From Aphodovivens sp036306585 (GTDB taxonomy: Bacteria; Actinomycetota; Coriobacteriia; Coriobacteriales; Eggerthellaceae), in NCBI GenBank assembly GCA_036306585.1, contig JAXJZF010000004.1, positions 124,001-188,000 of the forward strand: a DNA stretch of 64,000 nucleotides, given 5' to 3'. Below, piece by piece: positions 19,650 through 27,656 of the stretch. Made by a program: the position numbers and the translations under genes. How positions within the stretch are numbered: the stretch's first letter is position 1; each line of letters begins with the position of its first letter. The notes beneath the pieces were generated by a model, which saw only the letters and a program-made list of their open reading frames with translations, did no database searches and was not told the origin of the DNA.

Positions 19650-20671
19650 CGATGACACCGCAAAGCAACGCCACGCTCGACGAGGTCGCGCGCGAGCTGC
19701 AGGCACGGGATAACTTCGTCATTTGCGGGCATGTGAGCCCTGATGGCGACTGCCTGGGGTCTCAGCTCGCGTTGATGCACGTCTTGCGCGCCTGCGGCAA
19801 GCATGCTGTGTGCGTGTTGGCGGACGAGGAGCCTTCCCTCGATGAGGCCCTTTCCTTCCTGCCGGGTTTCGACGAGGTCATGACGTGCGACGGCTTTTCG
19901 GGTGCGGTGGACGTGTTCGTGGGGGTGGACGTCCCCACGGTTGAGCGCATCGGGTGCGCAGCGAAGCTGCATGAACGCGCAACGTGGCGCATCACCGTCG
20001 ACCATCACGCGGTGGAAACGACCATGAGCGAGACGGTGCATGTCGATCCTGACGCTGCCGCGACTGCGCTTCTGGTGTGGGAGATCGCCAAAAAGCTTGT
20101 GGGAGCTCCCTCAGCCGACATCGCGTTGTGCGCCTACACGGGGCTGTGCACCGACACCGGCCGTTTCCAATACCAGAATACCGACGCCCGCTGCCTATCC
20201 GGCGCTGCCGAGATGGTGGCTGCAGGGGCAGATCCGGCTTTCGTCGCGCGCGAGGTGTTCCAGAACCGTCGGTTGGCCTCCATATGCCTCGAAGGCAGGG
20301 CGGTCCAGCGCATGAAGCTTCTCGCTGATGGCAAAGCGGCTCTCAGCTGGGTGGACGCCCAGGATTTCGAAGAGCTCGATGCGGTGAAGGCCGATGCCGA
20401 ACCTTTGGTGAACACGCTGCGCGCCATCCGCGGCGTGCGCGTGGCATGCATGCTGCGCCAGCAGGGCGATGTGGTGCGCGGCAGCTTCCGTGCTAAGGAC
20501 GACACCGACGTCGCGGTGATCGCGCGTTCATTCGGCGGCGGCGGGCACAAGGCAGCTGCCGGTTTCACGCTGGAAATGCCCATGGACAAGGCTATCGCCA
20601 CCGTGGGCGAGGCGCTCGAGAAGCTGGTGGGTTGCGATGGCACCCCTGCGGGGGAAGGCGTGCTGCAGTGA
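19646..20671 (+). CDS. nrnA: DHH/DHHA1 phosphoesterase, NrnA-like
   Basis: A 341-residue DHH phosphoesterase of the NrnA type, which degrades short oligoribonucleotides and/or pAp. Metal-binding motifs: HVSPDGDCLGS near residue 30, the DHH motif in VDHHAVE, and the DHHA1 substrate motif GGGGHKAAAG near 300. ATG 19646 overlaps rbfA by four bases and its own end overlaps truB (GTGA). The rbfA-nrnA-truB-ribF order is common in Gram-positives, which supports the call. Confidence 0.9.
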   Translation: MTMTPQSNATLDEVARELQARDNFVICGHVSPDGDCLGSQLALMHVLRACGKHAVCVLADEEPSLDEALSFLPGFDEVMTCDGFSGAVDVFVGVDVPTVERIGCAAKLHERATWRITVDHHAVETTMSETVHVDPDAAATALLVWEIAKKLVGAPSADIALCAYTGLCTDTGRFQYQNTDARCLSGAAEMVAAGADPAFVAREVFQNRRLASICLEGRAVQRMKLLADGKAALSWVDAQDFEELDAVKADAEPLVNTLRAIRGVRVACMLRQQGDVVRGSFRAKDDTDVAVIARSFGGGGHKAAAGFTLEMPMDKAIATVGEALEKLVGCDGTPAGEGVLQ

Positions 20672-21726
20672 AGCGGGGGACGACCGACTACAGCTTGGTG
20701 ATCGGCGTCAACAAGCCCAAGGGCATGACGTCTCACGATGTGGTGAACCGCGTCCGCAAGGCGTTCGGCGAGCGCCGCGTGGGGCACACCGGCACGCTCG
20801 ACCCGCTAGCGGAAGGTGTCCTGCCCATCTGCGTGGGTCCCGCAACGCGGCTCGATCCGTATTTGACCGGACACGACAAAACATACGTGGTCCGCATCGC
20901 CTTCGGCATATCCACGGAAACAGACGATGCCGAAGGGCGCGTGCTGCGCTGCGGGCCGGTGCCGTCGCAGCTTGAAGACGAGTCCTTCGCAGAGCTCTAT
21001 CTGGCTACCCTCATCGGTCATCACAAGCAGCTGCCCCCCGTGTATTCCGCCATCAAGGTAGATGGGAAGAAATCCTATGAAGCGGCGCGCAAGGGCAATA
21101 TCATCGATCTCGCGCCGCGCGATATCGAGGTCCGCTCCGCCCGCTTGGTGGGCATGGGTCGGGGCTATGCGATGCCCGGCATCACCGGCGATGCCGCTGA
21201 AGCGGAAAGCGAGCTGTGCGATCTTCCCTGGTGGGATGTCGAGTTCTGCGTTTCAAAAGGCACGTACATCCGCTCGTTGGCTCGCGATGCCGGCATCGCC
21301 TTGGACTGCCCGGCGCACGTTGCGGCGCTGAAGCGGACGAAGGCGGGCGCCTTGTCGCTCGACGAATGCGTGATGCTGGAAGCGCTCGATCGGGAACGGG
21401 AGCGCGCTGCAATCGACCCGGTGCGCTTGCTGGGCTTTCGCTTCGCTTATGCCGACGGGCAGCTTGCAACGCGCATCCTGAACGGCGGGGTGCTGAAACC
21501 CGCCGAGCTGCAGCTGTACGTCCAGCGCAGGGCGCGGGCGGCGCAGGAGATGTGCGCCTGCACTGCGGGAGTGTGCCAAAGCTGCGAACCGCCCGAGGAC
21601 GGTGAGCTCGTCTCGGTCATCCTGGAGAACAGGCTGGTCGCGCTGTACCGCTTCGATGCAGGCAAGAACTCATGGCGAGCTGCATGCGTTTTCCAGAAGG
21701 GGGTGTCCCGTGGGTTCTGCGCTTGA
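20668..21726 (+). CDS. truB: tRNA pseudouridine-55 synthase TruB
   Basis: A 352-residue TruB making pseudouridine 55 in the T-loop of tRNAs. The catalytic Asp lies in GHTGTLDPLAEG near residue 43; KPKGMTSHDVV and KGTYIRSLARD are also clear. The protein is longer than most and its C-terminus contains MCACTAGVCQSC (C-x-C-x4-C-x2-C), an unusual four-cysteine cluster inside the PUA-like region. GTG 20668 overlaps the nrnA stop. Confidence 0.93.
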   Translation: MKRGTTDYSLVIGVNKPKGMTSHDVVNRVRKAFGERRVGHTGTLDPLAEGVLPICVGPATRLDPYLTGHDKTYVVRIAFGISTETDDAEGRVLRCGPVPSQLEDESFAELYLATLIGHHKQLPPVYSAIKVDGKKSYEAARKGNIIDLAPRDIEVRSARLVGMGRGYAMPGITGDAAEAESELCDLPWWDVEFCVSKGTYIRSLARDAGIALDCPAHVAALKRTKAGALSLDECVMLEALDRERERAAIDPVRLLGFRFAYADGQLATRILNGGVLKPAELQLYVQRRARAAQEMCACTAGVCQSCEPPEDGELVSVILENRLVALYRFDAGKNSWRAACVFQKGVSRGFCA

Positions 21727-22630
21727 TTTGGCCCAAGGCGTCCCCGAGGGGCTTTTCGAAGGCGCCAGTTGCGCGTTCGGCGTGTTCGATGGGGTGCATC
21801 GTGGGCATGCCTACCTGCTCGACCAGGCGAAACGCGCCGCGCGCAATTCCGGCGGGCGGTTCATTGCCCTCACGTTCGACATCGACCCCGACGAGCGTTT
21901 TCATGCGGATCGTCTGAAGAAGCTCATGTCCAACCGGCAGCGCATCGAATTTCTGGGTCAACGCGCCGACATCGTGGCGGTCCTTCCGTTCACCGAGAGC
22001 TTCGCAGGCCTGTCTCCCCAGGCGTTTTTGGACGCCACGTTCTCCGGAAGCGTTCCTGCCAGCGTGCATGTGGGGTCGGACTTGCGCTTCGGATGCCGAG
22101 CCTACGGGACGGTTGACGACCTGCAGTTCTGGGGCGAGCTCCATGGCATGGATGTGTGCGTGCACGATCTGCTGCAGGTGGAGGGCGCGCCCATCACGTC
22201 GACGCGTATCCGCAAACTGCTGGAAACGGGGTGCATCGATCAGGCGAACGGGCTTTTGGGGCATCCGTACACGCTCGAGGGGACGGTGCGCAAAGGGCGC
22301 GGCGAAGGCGCCGACATGGGCTTCCGCACGGCGAACATCATCGTGCCTGATCTGCTGCGCGTGCTCGCTGACGGGGTGTACGCCGCCTATGGAATCGTGG
22401 ACGGCACGCGCTATAAGGCGGCGGTCAACGTCGGGGTGGCGGCAACGTTCGCCGACACGGCGACGGCTACGGTCGAAGCCCATCTGCTCGATTTCGACGG
22501 AGACCTGTACGGTTCATCCATTGTTTTGGAGTTCGTGCATTGGCTGCGCCCCATGCGCAAATTCGACGACATCGACGAACTCATTGCCACGGTAACGGGC
22601 AATATCGAATGGGTGAGGGATAACCTCTAG
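21710..22630 (+). CDS. ribF: Bifunctional riboflavin kinase/FAD synthetase
   Basis: A 306-residue RibF converting riboflavin to FMN and then FAD. The N-terminal nucleotidyltransferase has FGVFDGVHRGH and ISSTRIR-like SKTR region (TSTRIRKLL); the C-terminal kinase domain has GRGEGADMGFRTANI and a TVEAHLLDFDGDLYG run. GTG 21710 follows AGAAGGGGGTG and sits 17 bases inside truB, so translation is coupled. Confidence 0.92.
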   Translation: MGSALDLAQGVPEGLFEGASCAFGVFDGVHRGHAYLLDQAKRAARNSGGRFIALTFDIDPDERFHADRLKKLMSNRQRIEFLGQRADIVAVLPFTESFAGLSPQAFLDATFSGSVPASVHVGSDLRFGCRAYGTVDDLQFWGELHGMDVCVHDLLQVEGAPITSTRIRKLLETGCIDQANGLLGHPYTLEGTVRKGRGEGADMGFRTANIIVPDLLRVLADGVYAAYGIVDGTRYKAAVNVGVAATFADTATATVEAHLLDFDGDLYGSSIVLEFVHWLRPMRKFDDIDELIATVTGNIEWVRDNL

Positions 22631-22642
22631 GAGGGCGTTTCC

Positions 22643-23185
22643 ATGAAGATTCTGATCGCGTCCGACATTCACGGCTCTGCTGCGGCGGCACGGCAGCTGC
22701 AGGAGCGCGTGGAGGAAGAAACGCCCGACCGCATCGTGCTACTGGGCGATTTGCTGTATCATGGCCCGCGCAACCCGTTACCCGACGACTATGCGCCCAT
22801 GGAAGTAGCCGCTGTGCTGAACGGTTGGAAAGACCGCATCGTCGCGGTGCGCGGCAATTGCGATGCGGAGGTTGACCAGATGGTCTTGGAATTCCCCTGC
22901 CGCGCGGACTACGCGCTTATCGAGGTTTCGGGGCTTCTTATCTACGCCACCCATGGGCACCTTCCCGGTGCGGCCCCGGATAACCTTCCCTCCCTCCCTA
23001 CCGGGTCCGCTTTCTTTTCCGGCCACACGCACGTGAAGACGCTCGAGAGGCGCGAGGACATACTCATGCTCAATCCCGGCAGCACCTCGATTCCGAAAGA
23101 CGGCGCTGGGGGTTATGCGGTGTACGAGAACGGGGTGTTCTTTTTGAAGGACATGGATGGCGTGGTTCTCTCCGAGCTCAGCTAA
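22643..23185 (+). CDS. yfcE: YfcE-family metallophosphoesterase
   Basis: A 180-residue calcineurin-like phosphodiesterase of the YfcE/MJ0936 type. Metal ligands are visible in SDIHGS, LLGDLLYHGPRN, RGNCD, THGH and SGHTHV. Length and the HGPRNPLP segment match YfcE closely. ATG 22643 follows AGGAGGGCG, 12 bases after ribF, so it is the last gene of the long operon. Natural substrate is unknown for the family. Confidence 0.9.
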   Translation: MKILIASDIHGSAAAARQLQERVEEETPDRIVLLGDLLYHGPRNPLPDDYAPMEVAAVLNGWKDRIVAVRGNCDAEVDQMVLEFPCRADYALIEVSGLLIYATHGHLPGAAPDNLPSLPTGSAFFSGHTHVKTLERREDILMLNPGSTSIPKDGAGGYAVYENGVFFLKDMDGVVLSELS

Positions 23186-23247
23186 TAGCGCACGCGCGGG
23201 TGTTCCGGCGTGCAGATGCGCCTTTGTCCCAGCGAGCGCGCATTGTC

Positions 23248-24762
23248 CTAGCGCGCGCTGCGCGATGCGGAGTTCCCGGAAAGCTCCGCTTGCATGCGCT
23301 CCGATAGATCGATGAGCTCTTGGCGGCTGTGAACGCCGGTCTTCGCATAGATGCGGCGTAGGTGCGTATCCGCAGTGCTCTTCGCGATGCACAGTTCCTC
23401 GGCGATGCGCTCGGACGTGCGCCCGCGCAGCGCCATCGGCAGTACCTCTGTTTCGCGTTTTGAAAGCGCGTGCTCTTCGGCGATGCGTCGGCACGCCTCG
23501 TCGAACAGGTCGATTCCGTCGGCAATCGCCGCCAACTCCCCGTAATCGTTCTCGGTGAACAGGAACAGGTAGGCGAACAACGAAGCCAAGCCGGCGAACG
23601 CGACGAATGCGACGGGTTGCGCCGCATATGGCTGTGCAAGCTCGAGCGCGTTACCCGCGGCGATGCCTGCGATCTCTCCGGCGAACAGGCTGGCGAGTCC
23701 GCGGGCGAAGGTGCTCGCGCCGTCTCTTCCGCTTGCTCGTCCGATAGTGAGCAGCAGCGTCATCAGCACGCAGGTGAGCCCCAGGTACCCGCCGAGCGTG
23801 ATGGATTGTCCAGTGATGCCGAAGCCGTCGAGAACCGTAACGAACAGGCAGCCCGCCATGATCAGGAGGATAGCGATACGATACACCCCTGTAAGAGATC
23901 CCTCGGCCCTGCCTGCTTGTACGCGTTGCGTGCTTCCCGTGTAGAACTGCAGAGCAGCGACGCAGAACAGCGCCAATATGAGCAACGTGGCGGGGAAGGC
24001 TGGGTTAGCGGGCATGCCCGGTTCGGATGAGAACACCTCCATCAGCCCGCCCGACAGGCCGAACAGCGCGGTACCAGCCGCCACGTTTGGGGTGAGCCTG
24101 CTCGTTGCGGCGCGTTCGGCGGGTGCGGCGAGCAGCGACTGGATGGAAAGGGGGGCGCCGAATCCGTCTGCTGCGCCTTCGGCAGTTTGGGCGGGTTGGG
24201 GTTTGCCCACAGCGTTGCGGGGCGCGTTATCCGCGAGCGAACGCAGCGCGACAGCGCTACCAATGGGCGTGAAGCAGAGGATCTGGGATGCACCGGGCAC
24301 GGGGACGGCGGCCACGGCAAGGCTGGCGGCAGCGCCGATGGCGGTGGCCAGGAGGATTTCCCGCGCTCCGCAGTGTATGGGCACGGAGATGAGCGTGCGA
24401 CCCCAGCCGCACAGCAGAAACCCGGACGGCAGGCCTACCAGCGCTCCTTCCGCCGCGATCTCGGCCAGGCCCGCATCGATGGGCAGTACCACCAGCAAGG
24501 ACCCTATCACCAGCAGCACCGCATACCAGCCCACCAGCGTCGGCGCTAGCAGGGCGTTGCGTGCGCGGGACGAGGCTGCGCCTACGAGGACGAATGCTGC
24601 CACGAGGAAGACGAACGTCAGAAGCAAGTCGACGCGCTCGAACGAGAAGCCCCCCGCCTCGAGCGCGCGGTTGGAGCCGGAGTAGAACAAGGAATACAGA
24701 AAGCCCTGCTGACAGGCGAACCCGGCGACCGTACGCGCCGATATGCCCTGGAAAGCCCCCAT
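23248..24762 (-). CDS. LuxR-type regulator with a multi-helix membrane domain
   Basis: A 504-residue protein. Residues 1 to about 420 form roughly twelve hydrophobic helices; the C-terminus is a LuxR/GerE helix-turn-helix (LSKRETEVLPMALRGRTSE, then IAEELCIAKSTADTHLRRIYAKTG). I associate this architecture with Eggerthellaceae, where many paralogues are present; the membrane half is thought to sense a signal. AAGGAGG precedes the ATG. No adjacent target operon is obvious; tatA lies upstream on the same strand. Confidence 0.9.
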   Translation of the reverse strand: MGAFQGISARTVAGFACQQGFLYSLFYSGSNRALEAGGFSFERVDLLLTFVFLVAAFVLVGAASSRARNALLAPTLVGWYAVLLVIGSLLVVLPIDAGLAEIAAEGALVGLPSGFLLCGWGRTLISVPIHCGAREILLATAIGAAASLAVAAVPVPGASQILCFTPIGSAVALRSLADNAPRNAVGKPQPAQTAEGAADGFGAPLSIQSLLAAPAERAATSRLTPNVAAGTALFGLSGGLMEVFSSEPGMPANPAFPATLLILALFCVAALQFYTGSTQRVQAGRAEGSLTGVYRIAILLIMAGCLFVTVLDGFGITGQSITLGGYLGLTCVLMTLLLTIGRASGRDGASTFARGLASLFAGEIAGIAAGNALELAQPYAAQPVAFVAFAGLASLFAYLFLFTENDYGELAAIADGIDLFDEACRRIAEEHALSKRETEVLPMALRGRTSERIAEELCIAKSTADTHLRRIYAKTGVHSRQELIDLSERMQAELSGNSASRSAR

Positions 24763-24859
24763 GCCCCTCCTTGCCGGTTGAATGTAAAGCAGACAACTAG
24801 TATACGATAGCCCACCGCGAAAACCGCCGATGCCAAGACAATGAAGCCCCGTAAAACGG

Positions 24860-24885
24860 CAACGCCCGCACAGTGGCGGGCGTTG
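24860..24885 (-). terminator. Terminator after tatA
   Basis: A 10-bp perfect stem CAACGCCCGC / GCGGGCGTTG with a 6-base loop. Reading the minus strand it is followed by CCGTTTTAC, fitting termination of tatA. Confidence 0.85.
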
Positions 24886-24927
24886 CTTGCGGGGAAGGAA
24901 TCGCTCGGTTCGTTGCGGATGCCGTCG

Positions 24928-25197
24928 CTATGCGGAGGTGCTCACGCGGCGGACCTTCTTCCTTGCGGGCTGCTCGTCGTCGCCGTCCTCGATGGCGGCG
25001 ACGGGTTTCGAGGCTGCGGTTTCTTCTTCGACCTGCTCCATAGCCTCTTCCTTGCCTCCGCCGATGCCCTCACGCAGGTTCTTCACCGTCTTGCCCAGGG
25101 CGCTGCCCAGCTTGGGAAGGTTCTTCGGGCCGAAGATGAGCAGGATGACGGCAAGGATGATGAGGAGCTCGGGGACTCCCATGCCGAGGATTTTCAT
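24928..25197 (-). CDS. tatA: Twin-arginine translocase subunit TatA
   Basis: An 89-residue TatA/TatE protein of the Tat pore. One N-terminal helix (MGVPELLIILAVILLIFGPK) is followed directly by the FGPKNLPKLGSALGKTVKNL amphipathic helix, then an acidic, Lys-ending tail. ATG 25197 lies after AAGGAGG; the longer frame to 25242 adds an unsupported leader. tatC is not in the window. A Tat substrate is encoded at the right edge. Confidence 0.92.
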   Translation of the reverse strand: MKILGMGVPELLIILAVILLIFGPKNLPKLGSALGKTVKNLREGIGGGKEEAMEQVEEETAASKPVAAIEDGDDEQPARKKVRRVSTSA

Positions 25198-25265
25198 GTG
25201 CGCCTCCTTGGTGCGTGGTTTCGTATCGGATGGTTCCATCATGCCCGTGAAGGTGGGGTCGCGCC

Positions 25266-25294
25266 ATAGTGCAAAAGGATGATTTGCTTGTCAA
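25266..25294 (-). promoter_or_regulatory. Promoter of tatA
   Basis: On the minus strand a perfect TTGACA (25289-25294), 17-bp spacer and a poor -10 CACTAT (25266-25271). It would give a 60-base leader to tatA. Confidence 0.5.
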
Positions 25295-25319
25295 CGACAA
25301 AAAAATCCTGTAATGCAAA

Positions 25320-25349
25320 TTGAGTACATCTTAAAACGCCAGATAAACT
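25320..25349 (+). promoter_or_regulatory. Promoter of the secreted C39-like gene
   Basis: TTGAGT (25320-25325), 18-bp spacer, TAAACT (25344-25349) in an AT-rich patch. Transcription from here would leave a leader of about 215 bases. Confidence 0.5.
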
Positions 25350-25355
25350 CTATAT

Positions 25356-25571
25356 GCAAGTCGGAATAAATTACATGAAGCGATGCCTCGGCCGCGCCCG
25401 GGATGTGGAGGAATCGCGAATCAGATCTGCAAGTGGAATGGGTTCGCTGTGGCGAAAGGCTGTGCATCCTGTCCAAGTTTTCTGATGCCCGTCAAGCCTC
25501 TGGTAGCCTTTTTCGCCGGCCGCGAAAACCGAAGCGCAACCGTACCCGAGCGGCCTGAGAGGAATCTTCAT
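25356..25571 (+). promoter_or_regulatory. Long structured leader of unknown type
   Basis: About 215 bases of leader without a supported gene. GGCGAAAGGCT (25451-25461) can pair with AGCCTTTTTCGCC (25505-25517, two unpaired T). Its AGGCT can alternatively pair with AGCCT at 25495-25499. Two CGGCCGCG words lie outside this hairpin (25389, 25517). The layout looks switch-like, but I do not recognise a known riboswitch consensus. Confidence 0.35.
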
Positions 25572-26324
25572 ATGCATTGCACCAAAGACGGCAGGACGTC
25601 TTGTTCCCGCGCGCTCGAGGTGAACCGCACCTTCCCTTTTCAACGAATCGCCCTCGCCATCATCGCCGCCGCATGCGCTTGCGCCTTGACGGTAGCGCCT
25701 AGCGCGGCGTGGGCCCAGGATGCATCGTCGGATGTCGCGTCCGCTGGCTCGCATGCGGTGAGCGGCGGTACCGTGCTGGGCGCGCAGGCGTTCTCAAGCC
25801 TGGCGAAAAGCGTCGCCGACGTCTGCGCATCCACCGCTCAGTCGGCCGAGGTTGCCAAGCTCGCCCGCACCCGCATTCTGGCTTACGATTCCGCGCTCAT
25901 CGCCCAGGTGGGCAACCAGATGTCATCGGGGCATTGGGGCTGCTGTCCATGCTTTTCCTGCGCTTACGGCGACGCGGTCATCTACGGCGTCGCCAATTCT
26001 CACACCCAATATGGCTGCGGCATGTGCACGTGGCCGGGGTGGGGCGGCGGCAACTCGTCGTTCAGGTCGCTGGGAACCGACCAGGCGCTGCTGCGCGAGG
26101 CGTACGACAGCATCGCCGCCGGCAAGCCCACCGTCATCCATCTTTCCGGGGAGTCTGGGCAGCATTGGGTGTGTATGATCGGCTACCAGGATGTGGCGGA
26201 CCCCGACAACCTCACGCTCGGCAATTTCGTGGCGCTCGACCCGGTGGACGGCGCGCAGATCACCGTCAGCAGCCGCTACTGGCTCTACGGCGACCAGTGC
26301 GAGCATGTGAGCGACGCGCTATAG
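25572..26324 (+). CDS. Secreted cysteine-rich C39-like (papain-fold) protein
   Basis: A 250-residue exported protein. A Sec signal peptide (hydrophobic 25-46, cleavage after AWA at about 48) is followed by a helical stretch and a peptidase-C39-like domain. The candidate triad is Cys130 in FSCAYGDAV, His198 in GQHWVCMIGY and Asp223 in ALDP. Extra cysteines at 124, 125, 127, 149 and 152 form CC-x-C-x2-C and C-x2-C clusters. GAGAGGA lies before ATG 25572. Activity is inferred from the fold only. It could be a housekeeping cell-wall or bacteriocin-type peptidase; no partner gene is visible. Confidence 0.75.
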   Translation: MHCTKDGRTSCSRALEVNRTFPFQRIALAIIAAACACALTVAPSAAWAQDASSDVASAGSHAVSGGTVLGAQAFSSLAKSVADVCASTAQSAEVAKLARTRILAYDSALIAQVGNQMSSGHWGCCPCFSCAYGDAVIYGVANSHTQYGCGMCTWPGWGGGNSSFRSLGTDQALLREAYDSIAAGKPTVIHLSGESGQHWVCMIGYQDVADPDNLTLGNFVALDPVDGAQITVSSRYWLYGDQCEHVSDAL

Positions 26325-27539
26325 GTCGGCGCAGTAGCTGTGCGAGGTGAGGGCGTCCGCCTCTCCGGGGAAAAGGTGCTCGTACAGTGCCATGAAGTAG
26401 TTGTCGGTCATCGACGAGATGTAGTCAACCACTATCTGGTCGGGGTCTTCCGCAAGGTAGGCTTCCGGTGTGATGCTGCGCGACTTGGCGCATAGACGCG
26501 CGATGTGATGCTTGAACAGCGGCGACGATTCGTCTCCTGCCTTCAGGTCGGTCAGCAGCCGGTCGTAGAGCTTCTCGAACATCTCGTCGAGCATGCTGTC
26601 GGCCTCTGTGCTCATGCCCTCCTTATCGTAGATGAGCTCGTAGTTCTGCCGCTTCGCCAGCTTGATGTCGGCGAAGGCCTCCTCGCTCATGGCGATGCGG
26701 TCGGTCCCGTAGCTGTGGTTGACGATGTCAATGGTGAGGTTGTTGATGATCTGCGCGTTTCCCGTCCCGATGTAGAAGCTGTCGAAAACGTCCAACGAGG
26801 GGATGACGCCGCGGTCGAGCGCGTCTTGGCGATCCTTGCCCAGGTAGGCGATCATGTCGCTCACGCGCACCACGCATCCTTCTAGCGTCGAGGGGCGTAG
26901 CGAGGCGATGTTCGACTCGTCCTCGGAGCAGGCATCCACCGTCGCGTCGAGGGTGGCGAAGCAGTCCATTTGGCCCAATCTGAGCGTCTGACAGGCGAAC
27001 TCGCCGTTGTGGCACAGCACTCCGTCGAGCGCTTGCAGGCTGATGTTGCGGCGGTACAGACGGTCGAGCACGCGCACGGAGTGCACGTTGTGGTTGAAGA
27101 AGCGCCCTGTACGGCGATGCAGCGCCCGGCTGAGGTAGCGCTCGCCGGCATGCCCGAAGGGCGTGTGGCCCACGTCGTGCCCAAGCGCGATCGCCTCGAT
27201 GAGATGGCCGTTGAGCCCCAGCAGCTCGCCGATGGCGCGCGCGACGCGTCCCACCAGCTGCACGTGCAGCCCGCGGCGGCAGATATCGTCGTCTTCCACG
27301 AAGCTGAACACCTGGGTTTTGCCCGCATAGCGGTTGTAGGCCGGCACGTTGAGGATCTTCTCGATGTCGCGGGCGAACGCCGGGCGCGCCAGCGTGGCGC
27401 GGTCGTGCGGGTTGTCTTCGCGGCGCACGACGGCCGTATCGTCGGTGCGCCAGCGAGAGGTGCGTCCGGCGGCGCGGTCGGTGCGTATGGCGTCTTCGAC
27501 GGCGGGGTCCAGTTCGAGGTAGGGGATGGTGCTGCTCAT
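26319..27539 (-). CDS. dgt: dGTPase-like HD-domain triphosphohydrolase
   Basis: A 406-residue HD hydrolase that splits dGTP or other dNTPs to nucleoside and triphosphate. Metal-site motifs: the LHVQLVGRVARAIGELLGLN helix, LGHDVGHTPFGHAGE with the HD pair, and HNGEFACQTLR. GAAAGGCG precedes ATG 27539; the open frame extends further upstream over the divergent dnaG region without support. Its stop codon overlaps the convergent C39-like gene by six bases. Confidence 0.9.
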   Translation of the reverse strand: MSSTIPYLELDPAVEDAIRTDRAAGRTSRWRTDDTAVVRREDNPHDRATLARPAFARDIEKILNVPAYNRYAGKTQVFSFVEDDDICRRGLHVQLVGRVARAIGELLGLNGHLIEAIALGHDVGHTPFGHAGERYLSRALHRRTGRFFNHNVHSVRVLDRLYRRNISLQALDGVLCHNGEFACQTLRLGQMDCFATLDATVDACSEDESNIASLRPSTLEGCVVRVSDMIAYLGKDRQDALDRGVIPSLDVFDSFYIGTGNAQIINNLTIDIVNHSYGTDRIAMSEEAFADIKLAKRQNYELIYDKEGMSTEADSMLDEMFEKLYDRLLTDLKAGDESSPLFKHHIARLCAKSRSITPEAYLAEDPDQIVVDYISSMTDNYFMALYEHLFPGEADALTSHSYCADL

Positions 27540-27588
27540 GGTTTTCGCCTTTCGAGATGGGCGCGTGCGCCCGTGCGGTTCGCGTTCC

Positions 27589-27594
27589 ATTGTA
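27589..27594 (-). promoter_or_regulatory. -10 box of dgt
   Basis: TACAAT on the minus strand preceded by TGC (extended -10). It lies 50 bases before the dgt start and only 11 bases from the divergent dnaG -10. Confidence 0.45.
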
Positions 27595-27605
27595 GCAGCA
27601 TGCGC

Positions 27606-27611
27606 TATACT
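27606..27611 (+). promoter_or_regulatory. -10 box of dnaG
   Basis: TATACT on the plus strand, about 46 bases before the proposed dnaG start. The -35 is weak (GTTCCA at 16 bp). It lies downstream of the only in-frame upstream ATG (27600), which argues against that ATG being the start. Confidence 0.45.
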
Positions 27612-27656
27612 TTCCCCGTCGCCCGAAAGGGTGCTCGAGGAAAGGGGAGGGTCGGA

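Noticed and set aside
25356..25571. Cyclic-di-GMP, cyclic-di-AMP or cobalamin riboswitch in the C39 leader
   Set aside because: The conserved cores of these classes are not present; the fragment AGCCTCTGGTAGCC only superficially recalls the c-di-GMP class.
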